From: Acidimicrobiia bacterium
GTDB taxonomy: Bacteria > Actinomycetota > Acidimicrobiia > Acidimicrobiales > Poriferisodalaceae
Direction of reading: 5' to 3'
DNA length: 64,000 nt
Assembly (NCBI GenBank): GCA_022821985.1
Contig: JAJECP010000018.1
Span: forward strand, 1-64,000
The position numbers were made by a program, and so were the translations under genes. This document shows positions 1 through 8,420 of the stretch, piece by piece (positions within the stretch are counted from its first letter, which is position 1; each line of letters begins with the position of its first letter). Under the pieces are notes generated by a model. The model was given only the letters and a program-made list of their open reading frames with translations, was not told where the DNA came from and made no database searches.

Positions 1-19
1 TCACATACAGTGCAGTCGC

Positions 20-96
20 GAGGGTGTCCAAGTCCGGGCCCATGCCGAGAACCTCCAAGATCGAAGCGTGACTACACCCCGAGCTTGGACACCCTC
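20..96. repeat. 13-bp perfect inverted repeat pair
   Basis: GAGGGTGTCCAAG at 20-32 is matched by its exact reverse complement CTTGGACACCCTC at 84-96, with 51 bases between the arms. No coding frame covers it. It could be a transcription terminator of a gene to the left, the ends of a small mobile-element remnant, or a binding site. No T-run follows either arm, so a classical Rho-independent terminator is not well supported. Confidence 0.5.
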
Positions 97-283
97 ACCC
101 CACCAACGGCGGACCCCACCCCTTGGAACTAACCATCTAGACGAGACGGCCACGGTGATGGCGCAGCGGTGCTGCTGGCGCTAGGACCGCGCGAACAGCG
201 TGAAGCACTCCGAAGGCTCGGCTACGACACGCCAGCGGCGCTCGAAGCGTTCGGGTTGGCGCAGCCGCAGCGTTGAACATTGT

Positions 284-295
284 TTGATATATCAA
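284..295. promoter_or_regulatory. 12-bp perfect palindrome in AT-rich DNA
   Basis: TTGATATATCAA is a perfect palindrome in an AT-rich island of otherwise GC-rich DNA. It has the form of a dimeric repressor site. No gene starts close by: the nearest gene to the right ends at 490 on the other strand. Its target is therefore unknown. Confidence 0.25.
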
Positions 296-489
296 TTTCG
301 GAAATCCTTATAGTTCTGGGTTTTTTCGCAAACTGCTCGGTTACGCGTCTCCCAGCACGATCCGGCGAGGAAGGCCCGACCCGATGGCCCGTGTCAAGCC
401 ACTTCTCGCCGTCCAAGGCCATCATGAGCGACAGAGTTGCCCACCTACAGATCATTCAGGGCGTCATCAATTGGATCACCCCGGATGAG

Positions 490-1395
490 CTAGCTCTTGA
501 GCTGCTGAGCCAGCGCGTCGAGCGTTTGCCGAACCTCGGCCAGCGTCGCCGATGGGTCGCCGCCAGGATCGACCGGGGCGTGCAGGCGCAACCGACTGCC
601 GCCGGGCACCTGCTCGACGTCGAAACGCCAGCGCTCGGGTGGCGAGTCGAGCGATTCGATGGCGGTCCGAACGCCGTCAGGCTTGGCCTTGAGATCGATC
701 TCATCGACGACGCCCGGTCCGCTGGGTGTCTTGGTCCGGCCGTAGCGATCGAAATAGGCGATGTCGGCGGCTGGATAGCGCCGCGACGTGGGCTTGAAGT
801 CGGTGCCGATCGTGTAGGCCACCGGGAACAGGCAGATCTGCGTCACGTGGTCTGGCAGTTCCAGCAATTCGGCGACCGCGGGCGCCTCGTTGAGGTACAT
901 GGTGGTCCAGACCGTCCCCAGGCCCCTGCTCCGCAGCGCGACCATGAAGCTCCAGGCCGACTGAATCACCGAGTCGAACAGCCCGGGCCGTCCGCTCCCG
1001 TCATGGCGCCCGAGAATCGTCGGGATGACGAGCGCCGGCGTCCTGGCGATGTTCTCGCCGAGATGACGTGCACCAGCCATCAACCGTTCGTTCTGGTGGC
1101 CGCTGCCCTCCAGCCGCTTCGCTGTCTCGATCACCCAATCGACGCCCGCCGACAGGTACAGCTCGGCCATCCGATCCTTGGTCTGCTGATCCCTGATGAT
1201 CATCCAACGACGGCTGCCGTTGTTCCCCCCGGTCGGCGCCTGCTCGGCTACGTCGATGCAGTCGAGGATGGTCTGGTCATCGACCTCCCGGTCGAAGTCG
1301 AGCCGCTGACGGACGCCCCGCGTTGTCATCAGCGCGTGGTCAACGATCGCCTGGTAGCCGGGCGTGCCCGGTGCAAATGCCGGCTCAGCCGTCAT
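490..1395 (-). CDS. Nitroreductase-family flavoprotein
   Basis: This is a 301-residue member of the nitroreductase fold, an FMN enzyme that uses NAD(P)H to reduce nitro groups, quinones, enones or similar acceptors. The arginine-rich N-terminal FMN phosphate contact is visible (R26, R29, R31 in TTRGVRQR). It is followed near residues 53-70 by APTGGNNGSRRW, the usual second flavin and substrate loop. The protein is longer than minimal nitroreductases (about 200-220 residues), with extra C-terminal sequence after about residue 230. There is no signal peptide, so it is cytosolic. It diverges from a phytanoyl-CoA dioxygenase-like gene over a 67-base gap, which may be a shared promoter region. The fold is clear; the substrate cannot be told from the sequence. 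Confidence 0.85.
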   Translation of the reverse strand: MTAEPAFAPGTPGYQAIVDHALMTTRGVRQRLDFDREVDDQTILDCIDVAEQAPTGGNNGSRRWMIIRDQQTKDRMAELYLSAGVDWVIETAKRLEGSGHQNERLMAGARHLGENIARTPALVIPTILGRHDGSGRPGLFDSVIQSAWSFMVALRSRGLGTVWTTMYLNEAPAVAELLELPDHVTQICLFPVAYTIGTDFKPTSRRYPAADIAYFDRYGRTKTPSGPGVVDEIDLKAKPDGVRTAIESLDSPPERWRFDVEQVPGGSRLRLHAPVDPGGDPSATLAEVRQTLDALAQQLKS

Positions 1396-1462
1396 GTCAC
1401 TTCGATCCCTTCGTGATGCGCCCTTCGAGAGTACGGCGACGTGCCGGAACTAGCTTGGGAAG

Positions 1463-2299
1463 ATGCTCACGGCCGGCGATGTGGCATCGTTCGAGGCTGA
1501 CGGCTTCGTCACGGTTGACTCGTTGATCGAACCCAACCTGATCGAGCCGCTCAGGGAGCGGTTCGAGCGGCTGTTCTGCGGCGACTTCGAGACCGGCATC
1601 TCCCCGGATGAGGTCAACTGGCTCTCGGGCCGCGACGATCCGACGCTCACCAGGCAGATCTGCAACGGTTGGAAGGCTGACCGGCTGATCGCCTCAACGG
1701 TGCTCGACACCCGCCTGGGCGAGGCCGTGGCCACGCTGGCCGGATGGACTGGCGCCCGCATCATCCAGGACAACCTACTGTGGAAGCCCCCTGGCGCACG
1801 TTCTGTCGGCTTCCACCGTGACAACGCCTACCTGGCTTGGTACAGGCCGACCGAGATGTTCTCGTGCTGGATTGCACTCGACGACACAGTGGCCGACGGC
1901 GGCACGATGGAGATCGCACGGGGATCGCACCGGTGGCCGACCGGCGGAGACCAGATGGGCGAGTTCCATGCACCGGAGGACTACCGGGCCACCGTCACGG
2001 CTGCCGCCAGTGCCAGCGGTGCGGAAGTCGACCTTGCGCCGGTGGAGGTTCCCGCCGGGGGCGGATCGTTCCATCACGGCTGGACTTGGCACGGGTCGGG
2101 GCCGAATGAGTCCGATCGGCACCGGCGTGCGCTCGTGCTGCACTGCGCCTCCAGCGAGGCCCGGTTCGACCGGGCTGGCTTCGGCGAGGGCAACGGCCCG
2201 ATCTACGCCCGCTATGCGCGCCTCGCCGACGACGAGATGGACGAGAACCACTTCCCCATCCTGTGGCGGCGCGACGGCTACCGCACGCCCGGCATCTAG
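1463..2299 (+). CDS. Phytanoyl-CoA dioxygenase (PhyH)-family oxygenase
   Basis: A 278-residue Fe(II)/2-oxoglutarate oxygenase of the PhyH family. The facial triad can be read directly: H118 and D120 in FHRDNAYL, then H210 in WTWHGSGPN. Arginines at about 221-222 follow and would bind 2-oxoglutarate. SCWIALDDT and GGTMEIARGSHRW are typical core strands of the family. The ATG at 1463 follows a GGGAAG stretch almost directly. It sits just upstream of a Rieske oxygenase pair on the same strand, with a 61-base gap, so the three oxygenase genes may be co-transcribed. PhyH proteins hydroxylate many substrates, so the specific reaction is not inferred. A second, unrelated-looking PhyH gene lies at 29.3 kb. 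Confidence 0.88.
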   Translation: MLTAGDVASFEADGFVTVDSLIEPNLIEPLRERFERLFCGDFETGISPDEVNWLSGRDDPTLTRQICNGWKADRLIASTVLDTRLGEAVATLAGWTGARIIQDNLLWKPPGARSVGFHRDNAYLAWYRPTEMFSCWIALDDTVADGGTMEIARGSHRWPTGGDQMGEFHAPEDYRATVTAAASASGAEVDLAPVEVPAGGGSFHHGWTWHGSGPNESDRHRRALVLHCASSEARFDRAGFGEGNGPIYARYARLADDEMDENHFPILWRRDGYRTPGI

Positions 2300-2360
2300 C
2301 CGGTATCAGCAACAGCGGGGCCTGAGCGCCTAGCGTTCGAAGGCACCGAGGGGGACATCG

Positions 2361-3668
2361 ATGGCACTGACCGTGCAGAGCTCACCGGCATCGAACGACT
2401 ACCGGCACCTCGTGCAGGACGACCGCATCCACGGCAGCCTTTACACCGATCCCGCGGTCTTCGCGGACGAGATGGAGCGCATCTTCACCGACGGCTGGGT
2501 CTTCGTGGGCCACGAATCGGAGGTTCCCGAGGTCGGCGACTGGGTCTCCCGGCGCCTCGGCACTGAGCCGGTGCTCATGGTGCGCAACCGTGACGGTGCG
2601 ATCAGCGTCGTGGCGAATCGCTGCGCGCACCGCGGCACCACGCTCTGCCCGCAGAACGACGGCAACAACCGCAACTTCCGCTGCGCCTACCACGGCTGGA
2701 CCTACGACCTCGACGGCACGCTGCTCGGCGTGCCTGGGCCCAAGGGCTTCCACAAGGACACCGCCGATCTGGGGCTCGACCGGCCCGGCCAGGTCGACGA
2801 CTACCGGGGCTTCGTGTTCGCCAACCGCAGCGGCACCGCCGGGCCGCTCAGCGACCATCTCGGCGCAGGCGGCACAGATCTCATCGATCGCACCTCGAAT
2901 ATGTCGCCCACCGGCAGGGTCCGCCTCTCGGCCGGCTGGATCGGCCAGCGGATCGACTCGAACTGGAAGATGTGGCCCGAGAGCGACCACGACGGCTACC
3001 ACCTCAACTTCACCCACGCCTCGATGGCCCGGGCCGTTCCCGACACCTACTACGACGAGATTGTGATGACCGGCGAGGAGGCCTCAGAGTCGGCCACACG
3101 CGCCTACGACGGCGGTCATCTCGAACTCGACTTCCGCCGCAGCTACACCGCGGAACTGGCGTGGCTCGGCACCACGCGCGAGAAGGTCGCCGACTACTGC
3201 GATGCTCTCGAAGGGTCCTATGGCCCCGAGAAGGCCAAGACGATCATGTGGGACGGCCCGCCGCACGCGCTGGTGTTCCCGAACCTGTTCCTGGCCGAGA
3301 TGAACATCGCCCGGATCGAGCCAGTTGCGCCGGGCGTCACGGTGCACCGTCACACTCCCCTGCTGGTCGAGGGCACCGACGAGAGTGTCAACCGGCGGCT
3401 CGTGCTGCAGTCCGAAGCGGCGATGGGCCCTGCATCGTTCTTCCTCACCGACGATGCCGTGATCGCCGAACGCATGCACCGGGCCTTCGAGGGCGCCGCT
3501 GCCGGCGAGGACGGCTGGGTGGACCTCAGCCGGGGCCTCGAACGAGAGCACATCGAAGACGGCCAGCGCTGGAGCGACATCACCGACGAAACCACCAATC
3601 GCGGCTTCTGGCACCACTACCGCGATGTCATGGCCGGCGCCGCGGGCGGCCGGCACAACGGCACCTGA
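2361..3668 (+). CDS. Rieske non-heme iron oxygenase, alpha subunit
   Basis: The 435-residue catalytic subunit of an aromatic-ring-hydroxylating-type dioxygenase. The Rieske [2Fe-2S] motif is complete: C88-x-H90 (CAHRG) and C108-x2-H111 (CAYHGW). The mononuclear iron site is visible at about residues 209-219 (ESDHDGYHLNFTH), with bridging acidic residues and H214/H219. GAGGGGG lies about 5 bases before the ATG. The beta subunit follows after 9 bases. No ferredoxin or reductase partner is adjacent, so electron transfer must come from elsewhere. Having a beta subunit argues for the ring-hydroxylating class rather than the alpha-only carnitine monooxygenase type. The substrate is unknown. Confidence 0.92.
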   Translation: MALTVQSSPASNDYRHLVQDDRIHGSLYTDPAVFADEMERIFTDGWVFVGHESEVPEVGDWVSRRLGTEPVLMVRNRDGAISVVANRCAHRGTTLCPQNDGNNRNFRCAYHGWTYDLDGTLLGVPGPKGFHKDTADLGLDRPGQVDDYRGFVFANRSGTAGPLSDHLGAGGTDLIDRTSNMSPTGRVRLSAGWIGQRIDSNWKMWPESDHDGYHLNFTHASMARAVPDTYYDEIVMTGEEASESATRAYDGGHLELDFRRSYTAELAWLGTTREKVADYCDALEGSYGPEKAKTIMWDGPPHALVFPNLFLAEMNIARIEPVAPGVTVHRHTPLLVEGTDESVNRRLVLQSEAAMGPASFFLTDDAVIAERMHRAFEGAAAGEDGWVDLSRGLEREHIEDGQRWSDITDETTNRGFWHHYRDVMAGAAGGRHNGT

Positions 3669-3677
3669 GCGACCCCT

Positions 3678-4172
3678 ATGGCGATCGTCGACGAGCCAAC
3701 GCGTCGCGACATCGAGGCGTTCGTGTATCTCGAAGCTCGGCTCGCGGACGAATCCCGCTACGACGAGTGGGAAGCGCTGGTCACCGACGACATGCACTAC
3801 TGGGTGCCGTTCGGCCCGGGTGACTACGAGCCCGGCACCCGGGTCAGCTACATCAACGACAACCGGGCCCGCCTTGGCACCCGTATCCGGCAGCTCGCCA
3901 CCGGCGTTCATCACGCACAGGACCCGCCGTCATCGATGCGCCGGGTGGTGTCGAACATCGAGATCCTGAGCGCGGAAGGCGACGAATTCGAGGTGGGCAG
4001 CAACTTCGTGCTCTACGAGCACGCCGTGCAGGCCACGGGCCACCTGCGCCTCTGGGCGGGCCGGGCGACGCACCGCTTGCGGCGCACAGCCAACGGACTG
4101 CGCATGGCGAACAAGAAGGTGGAGCTGGTGAACTCCACGTCGCCGCTGCCGAACCTGCCCTTCATCATCTGA
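3678..4172 (+). CDS. Ring-hydroxylating dioxygenase beta subunit
   Basis: A 164-residue NTF2-fold protein of the small-subunit type that packs against Rieske alpha subunits in alpha3beta3 oxygenases. It begins with the usual acidic helix (about residues 5-25) and has the family-like stretch DMHYWVPFGPGDYEPG, then SYINDNRARLGTRI. The length fits the family (about 160-180 residues). It starts 9 bases after the alpha subunit stop and is almost certainly translated from the same message. It converges with the enoyl-CoA hydratase gene, whose end lies 16 bases away. Beta subunits are mainly structural, though some affect substrate range. Confidence 0.85.
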   Translation: MAIVDEPTRRDIEAFVYLEARLADESRYDEWEALVTDDMHYWVPFGPGDYEPGTRVSYINDNRARLGTRIRQLATGVHHAQDPPSSMRRVVSNIEILSAEGDEFEVGSNFVLYEHAVQATGHLRLWAGRATHRLRRTANGLRMANKKVELVNSTSPLPNLPFII

Positions 4173-4188
4173 GCAGCGCCACGACTGG

Positions 4189-4965
4189 CTAGTCGAACTT
4201 GGGCGGTCGCTTCTCCACGAACGCCCGCTGGGCTTCCCGGGCGTCGCTGCTGTGGAACGTCTCGCCCTCCAGGCTCAGCGACAACGGCAGGATCTGTGCC
4301 GACATCTGCCGGATCCAGTTGTTGATCGGCACCTTCGAGGCGCTGATGGCCTTCTGCGGGCCAGCGGCGAGCTGGTCTGCTTTCTCGACTGCCGTGTCGA
4401 GAATCGCGTCATCGTCCACCAGGAAGTTGACGAGCCCCATGTCGTAGAGCATCTGGCCGGTGACCCGCTCGCCGGTCATGAGATGCCACTTGGCCCGGTT
4501 GACCCCCATCAGCAACGGCCAGATCACCTGGCCGCCGTCGCCCGCGCCGATGCCCATGTTGACGTGCGTGTCGGCAAACACCGAGCTGTGCCCCGCCACG
4601 ACGACATCGCACAACAGGGCGATGTTGGCACCGAGTCCCATGGCATAGCCCTGCACGGCGGAGATGACCGGCTTGCGCAGCTCGAGCAGGTGATCGACGA
4701 TCTGGCGCCCCTCTTCGAAGCTGACTGCCGGCTCGCCGGTGTCGCTGAAGTCGCCCCCCGCACAGAACGCACGGCCCGAACCGGCCAGCACCACGACCTT
4801 CACGTCGTCGTCGGTCTGGGCGTCACGGGTGAAGCTGGCCATCTCGTGGTGCATCTGGCCGTTCACGGCGTTGAGCCGTTCTGGGCGGTTCAGCGTGACC
4901 ACGGCGACGCCGTTGTCACGCTTGTCGATGAGCATTGCCTGATAGTTCGCTTGATCCAGCGGCAT
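4189..4965 (-). CDS. Enoyl-CoA hydratase/isomerase family protein
   Basis: A 258-residue crotonase-superfamily enzyme. The oxyanion-hole loops are present: AFCAGGDF near residue 67 and the GYAMGLGANIAL stretch near residue 105. The active-site region HVNMGIGAGDGG lies at about 135. The position where hydratases often carry a second catalytic Glu is not obviously occupied, so isomerase, hydratase or hydrolase activity are all possible. It is the last gene of a leftward run (LLM oxidoreductase, amidohydrolase, PLP lyase, then this gene), 39 bases after the lyase stop. With the nearby CoA-ligase and acyl-CoA dehydrogenase genes at 10-13 kb it could hydrate an enoyl-CoA intermediate, but that link is inference. 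Confidence 0.85.
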   Translation of the reverse strand: MPLDQANYQAMLIDKRDNGVAVVTLNRPERLNAVNGQMHHEMASFTRDAQTDDDVKVVVLAGSGRAFCAGGDFSDTGEPAVSFEEGRQIVDHLLELRKPVISAVQGYAMGLGANIALLCDVVVAGHSSVFADTHVNMGIGAGDGGQVIWPLLMGVNRAKWHLMTGERVTGQMLYDMGLVNFLVDDDAILDTAVEKADQLAAGPQKAISASKVPINNWIRQMSAQILPLSLSLEGETFHSSDAREAQRAFVEKRPPKFD

Positions 4966-5004
4966 GACGAGCCTCCCCCGTGTTTCAGGCCACTTGGCTG
5001 GCGC

Positions 5005-6171
5005 TCAACGTACTGCGGATAGCACCCGGCCAACCTGGGTGTGTGGGCGGCCGACGATGCGTTCGTAGTTCGCTGGGTCGGTGGCGCCCTCGGTCACCAT
5101 GACCAGCACGGTGGCGCTTGCGGGGTCGTCCAGCGCCGCTGAGCCCTGCTCATCGGCCAGGAGTGCTCGCACGCCGGCCAGCGAGGCGCTGCCGGTCTCG
5201 CCGGCGACCACCTGCGAATCGGCCAAATCCGCCATGGCCGCACTGGCTGCGCCGCTGTTCACCGACACGCACCAGTCGACGCCGCTCGCCATCATCGGCC
5301 ACGCCAGCGGCGAGGGCACCCCGCAGTTGAGGCCGACCATGATCGACCGGTGCGGACCGGGGGTCTCGGTGATCTCCCCGTTGATTGTCGACATCTGCAC
5401 GCAGTTGGCGTCGTCGGGCTCCACCGACACCAGCACCGGCCGATGCTTCCCGCTGCGGTAGTGGGTGACGGCGGCAGCCATGAAAGCGCCGACACCCACG
5501 GGGACGGCAACCAGATCTGGTTGGTCGATGCCGTTGGCTGCAAGCGCGTCGTCGACCTCGGCAAAGATCGTCGTATACCCCTCAGCGACGTTGGCGGGGA
5601 TCGTCTCGTACCCCGGCCACGAAGTGTCCGACACGACCAGGCAGCGATCACCGGCCATCTCTGCGCTCTGTTCTATGGCGTCGTCGTAGGTGCCGTCCAC
5701 GACGGTCACCGTCGCGCTCTCGCCCTCGATCGCGGCGATGCGAGCCTCCGAGGTGCCGTCGGGTACCAGGATGTGCGCGTCGAAGCCCAGCAGGCGTGCC
5801 ATGAAGGCGACCGCTCGCCCGTGGTTGCCATCGGTGGCAGCCGCCAGCGTCATCGGCCGCAGGTGCGCCAGGCTGGCCGCCAGCTCGTTGATGTTGGCCC
5901 AAAGCGGGGGCTCATCGCCGATGTGCTCGCAGACGGCGCGGTATGAAGCCCACGAAGCACCCAGAATCTTGAATGAGGGCAGGCCCATGCGCTGCGTCTC
6001 GGCTTTCACGAGCACCCGCCCCACGCCCAGGCTGTCGGCCAGCCGGGGAGCATCGATGACCAGTGTCGGCGCATACGCAGGCAGCCGGCGGTGAAACGCC
6101 ATCACCTCAGGCGACACTGCCGGCCAGTCGCGCCCGTCGAACAGCGGGTTCCGGTTCACCATCGCACCCAT
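5005..6171 (-). CDS. PLP-dependent fold-type II lyase, diaminopropionate ammonia-lyase-like
   Basis: A 388-residue tryptophan-synthase-beta-fold enzyme. The PLP lysine is K68 in LPSFKILGASW, and ATDGNHGRAVAFMARLLG gives the typical phosphate and substrate loop. TDPANYERI near the C-terminus also resembles diaminopropionate ammonia-lyases, which split 2,3-diaminopropionate or serine into pyruvate and ammonia. Threonine dehydratase-like activity is the alternative. The start was set at 6171 because GGGAGG lies about 7 bases upstream. The frame stays open further, but that extension runs into the amidohydrolase gene and looks unlike the family. The gene lies 40 bases downstream of the amidohydrolase, so an amine or amino-acid catabolic operon is likely. 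Confidence 0.8.
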   Translation of the reverse strand: MGAMVNRNPLFDGRDWPAVSPEVMAFHRRLPAYAPTLVIDAPRLADSLGVGRVLVKAETQRMGLPSFKILGASWASYRAVCEHIGDEPPLWANINELAASLAHLRPMTLAAATDGNHGRAVAFMARLLGFDAHILVPDGTSEARIAAIEGESATVTVVDGTYDDAIEQSAEMAGDRCLVVSDTSWPGYETIPANVAEGYTTIFAEVDDALAANGIDQPDLVAVPVGVGAFMAAAVTHYRSGKHRPVLVSVEPDDANCVQMSTINGEITETPGPHRSIMVGLNCGVPSPLAWPMMASGVDWCVSVNSGAASAAMADLADSQVVAGETGSASLAGVRALLADEQGSAALDDPASATVLVMVTEGATDPANYERIVGRPHTQVGRVLSAVR

Positions 6172-6211
6172 TGCTGACCTCCCCAATCCAGTGTTTCCGT
6201 CGAGCTCGGCC

Positions 6212-7327
6212 TCAGTCGAGCTCGTCGAGCGCCGCGAACAGCCGCTGGGCCTGCTCGGCTGCCTTGGCCCGCACTTCGGCGGCGTCGACACGCGTCGCGA
6301 TGCCGCCGGCCAGCACCTGCTCACCGTCGATCGTGATGTCGAGCGGATGCACGCCGGGCGTGTAGGCGAGATGCCACGGATCGGCGCTGGGGTACGACCA
6401 GCGCACCGTGTCGCTGCGGGCGTCAGGCATCAGCTCCCAGCCTTCTGCGAGCCACTCCCACGGCGGGTCGGGCGATGCGGTGACGTCGTGCTCTCGTAGC
6501 CGGGCATAGGCCACCCTGAACTCATCGAGCATGTCTGCGCCGATGCCGTCGGTGCCGAGCGCGATGGGGTTCGATTCAGCGAACCGGCTGGGATCGGCGT
6601 AGCCGACTGCGTTGTTCATGTTGGAGCGCGGGTTGTGCACGATCGTCCCCGCGAGGCCGTGGTCGGTGGGCAGGTGCACACCATGGATGAGCAGCCAGCG
6701 TTCGTCACAGAGACCGGCCAGCCGCGCCGCGGCATCCGCATCAGGGGGTCCTTCGGCTACGTGGATGTGCACGCCCACGTCGTACCGGCGAGCCAAGTCG
6801 GCGGCTGCGGCCAGCGTGTCATCGGTGCAGGTGAACGACGCATGGACCCCGACGCACCCCCGGCCGCCAGCGGCCAGGTAGCGCTCGTTCTCTGCGAGGC
6901 CGCGCCTGGCACCGTCGGCGCCGTGGCGGTCGGTGACGCCGTAGCAACAGCTCACCCGCACGCCAACCTCGGCGCAGGCCGTTGCGATGACGTCGAGCGA
7001 GCCGTCAATTGCGTTGGGCGATTCGTGATGATCGACAATGGCCGTGCAGCCCGATTCCAGCGCTTCCAACGCACCCAGCTTCGCCGACCACTCGAGCATC
7101 TCGAGGTCGAGCGCCCGATCCAGCCTCCACCAGACCAACTCGAGGATTTCGGCAAAGCCCCCTGGCGTGCGTGGCGGTGCAGGCATGCCCCTGGCCAGCG
7201 CCGAATAGAGGTGATGATGCGAGCACACCAGTCCCCGCGTCGTCGCACCCCCCTCGCTCACGGCTGCGAGCGTAACCCCAGCCCCAGTACCGATTGAGCA
7301 GCTTCCGCTGAGCCCGAACGGAACCAT
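6212..7327 (-). CDS. Amidohydrolase-superfamily deaminase/hydrolase with a short N-terminus
   Basis: A 371-residue metal-dependent hydrolase related to the SsnA/chlorohydrolase/cytosine-guanine deaminase group. The metal site can be followed: an HxH pair in CSHHHLYSALARG near residue 36, GVHIHVAEG (second His cluster), LLIHGVHL, and the catalytic Asp in ALGTDGIGADM. Family members normally have about 55-65 residues forming a beta-sandwich before the HxH motif and are about 430-450 residues long. Here only about 35 residues precede it, so part of the sandwich domain appears to be missing. The gene starts 23 bases after the LLM gene stop, which leaves no room for a longer N-terminus unless a frameshift hides it. 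It may be a 5'-truncated but still expressed gene. The reaction is probably deamination or C-N hydrolysis of a ring compound. Confidence 0.78.
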   Translation of the reverse strand: MVPFGLSGSCSIGTGAGVTLAAVSEGGATTRGLVCSHHHLYSALARGMPAPPRTPGGFAEILELVWWRLDRALDLEMLEWSAKLGALEALESGCTAIVDHHESPNAIDGSLDVIATACAEVGVRVSCCYGVTDRHGADGARRGLAENERYLAAGGRGCVGVHASFTCTDDTLAAAADLARRYDVGVHIHVAEGPPDADAAARLAGLCDERWLLIHGVHLPTDHGLAGTIVHNPRSNMNNAVGYADPSRFAESNPIALGTDGIGADMLDEFRVAYARLREHDVTASPDPPWEWLAEGWELMPDARSDTVRWSYPSADPWHLAYTPGVHPLDITIDGEQVLAGGIATRVDAAEVRAKAAEQAQRLFAALDELD

Positions 7328-7350
7328 TCAGGCCGAAGAGCGTGGTTCCT

Positions 7351-8286
7351 CTAGTGACGGAGTTCGGGGAGCAGCTCGACGAGGCGGTCGAGCTGGCCGT
7401 CGACATCGGGCGAGGCCAACCGGATGCAGATGTGCTCGCAGCCAGTGTCGATATAGCCCTTTAGCCAGGCAGCGACATCGGCCGGCGAGCCCGAGTAGGT
7501 GCCCATGACCCGCCGCAGCACCTCGATCTCTACGCCGTAGTAGAGCTTCGAATGCTCGGCCACCTCGGCGGCTGCGGTTTCGGGTTCGCCGATGTTGACT
7601 GTCAGGTACGCCGCCGCGGTGATCGACGCCGGGTCACGGCCTGCTTCGGCAGCATGAGCTCGCACGGTGCCGAGCTGTTCAGCGAATGCGTCTACCGAGG
7701 GGGCAGTCGGGAACCAGCCGTCGAAGTGCTGGCCTGCACGCTCGAGCCCGCGCTGGCCTGAGCCTCCCAGCCACAGGCGCGGTCCGCCCTCAGTTGCACA
7801 CAGCGGCTGCAGCCGCTGTTGGGCGGGTGTGCCTTCGGCGCGCCAGAGCTCACGGGCACCGTGGACCACCTCCATCATCCGAGTGCCTCGCCGGGGGTAA
7901 TCGGCGCCGACCAGATCGAAGTCGGCGTTGACCTCCGCCCCGGGCGGGCCTGCGCCGACGCCCAGGATCAGCCTGCCTCCCGACAGCGCATCCACCGTGG
8001 CGGCCTGCTGGGCGAGCTGCGCGGCGTTGCGCATCGAGGCCAGCAGTACCGCCGTGCCGACATCGATGCGCTCGGTGGCCGCGGCCACGCCCGCCAGCAC
8101 CGAGAGCGGCTCCGCTCTCGGTTTGGCAAGCAGGGAGTCGCCGATCCACACGGCGTCGAAACCGAGCTCTTCCGCTCGCACGGCCCACTCGACAAGTCGG
8201 CGGGGATCGCCGTCGTGCGGCGGATACATCGCCAGCTCTCGCGAGGGCAGCAGCAGACCGAAGGTGACTGATCCAGGTGAGGTCAT
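7351..8286 (-). CDS. LLM-class flavin/F420-dependent oxidoreductase
   Basis: A 311-residue bacterial-luciferase-like TIM-barrel enzyme. Family features include AEELGFDAVWIGDSLL, LAGVAAATERIDVGTAVLLA and LSGGRLILGVGAG in the N-terminal half. The C-terminal region around PADVAAWLKGYIDTGCEHI contributes the final barrel segment. The ATG at 8286 was chosen because the conserved first strand (VTFGLLLPSRE) begins right after it; the frame is open 24 codons further upstream without family likeness. It is the first gene of the leftward run ending at 4189 and diverges from the carnitine dehydrogenase-like gene over 134 bases. Whether it uses F420H2 or FMNH2 is not resolvable here. Confidence 0.82.
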   Translation of the reverse strand: MTSPGSVTFGLLLPSRELAMYPPHDGDPRRLVEWAVRAEELGFDAVWIGDSLLAKPRAEPLSVLAGVAAATERIDVGTAVLLASMRNAAQLAQQAATVDALSGGRLILGVGAGPPGAEVNADFDLVGADYPRRGTRMMEVVHGARELWRAEGTPAQQRLQPLCATEGGPRLWLGGSGQRGLERAGQHFDGWFPTAPSVDAFAEQLGTVRAHAAEAGRDPASITAAAYLTVNIGEPETAAAEVAEHSKLYYGVEIEVLRRVMGTYSGSPADVAAWLKGYIDTGCEHICIRLASPDVDGQLDRLVELLPELRH

Positions 8287-8420
8287 GGCGAGCACTCTGC
8301 CACCTCGCGCCACGTACAGCCTCCACCACACGCAGGGACTCCCCAGGGGCCTGCGCAAGAAACAGGGTGACTCGCCAAGGCACGCAACCTAGTTTGGGGT
8401 TGTCGGGGGAGGGCGCTGCT

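Larger units (their letters stand above)
1..489. other. Gene-poor left edge with a short ORF fragment
   Basis: No convincing complete gene is seen here. A rightward frame is open from 133 to the TGA at 274-276. From an in-frame GTG at 169 it would give 35 residues, containing LGYDTPAALEAFG and ending LAQPQR. It reads like the C-terminal end of some protein, but I cannot name it and no ribosome-binding site supports the start. The stretch from about 277 to 345 is clearly more AT-rich than the rest of the window. The block also holds a 13-base inverted repeat and a 12-base palindrome, listed separately. Other open frames here look like antisense or random frames. Confidence 0.4.

Noticed and set aside
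2361-4172. Carnitine monooxygenase (CntA type) because of the nearby carnitine-like genes
   Set aside because: This oxygenase has a separate beta subunit, typical of the ring-hydroxylating class; CntA works without one.
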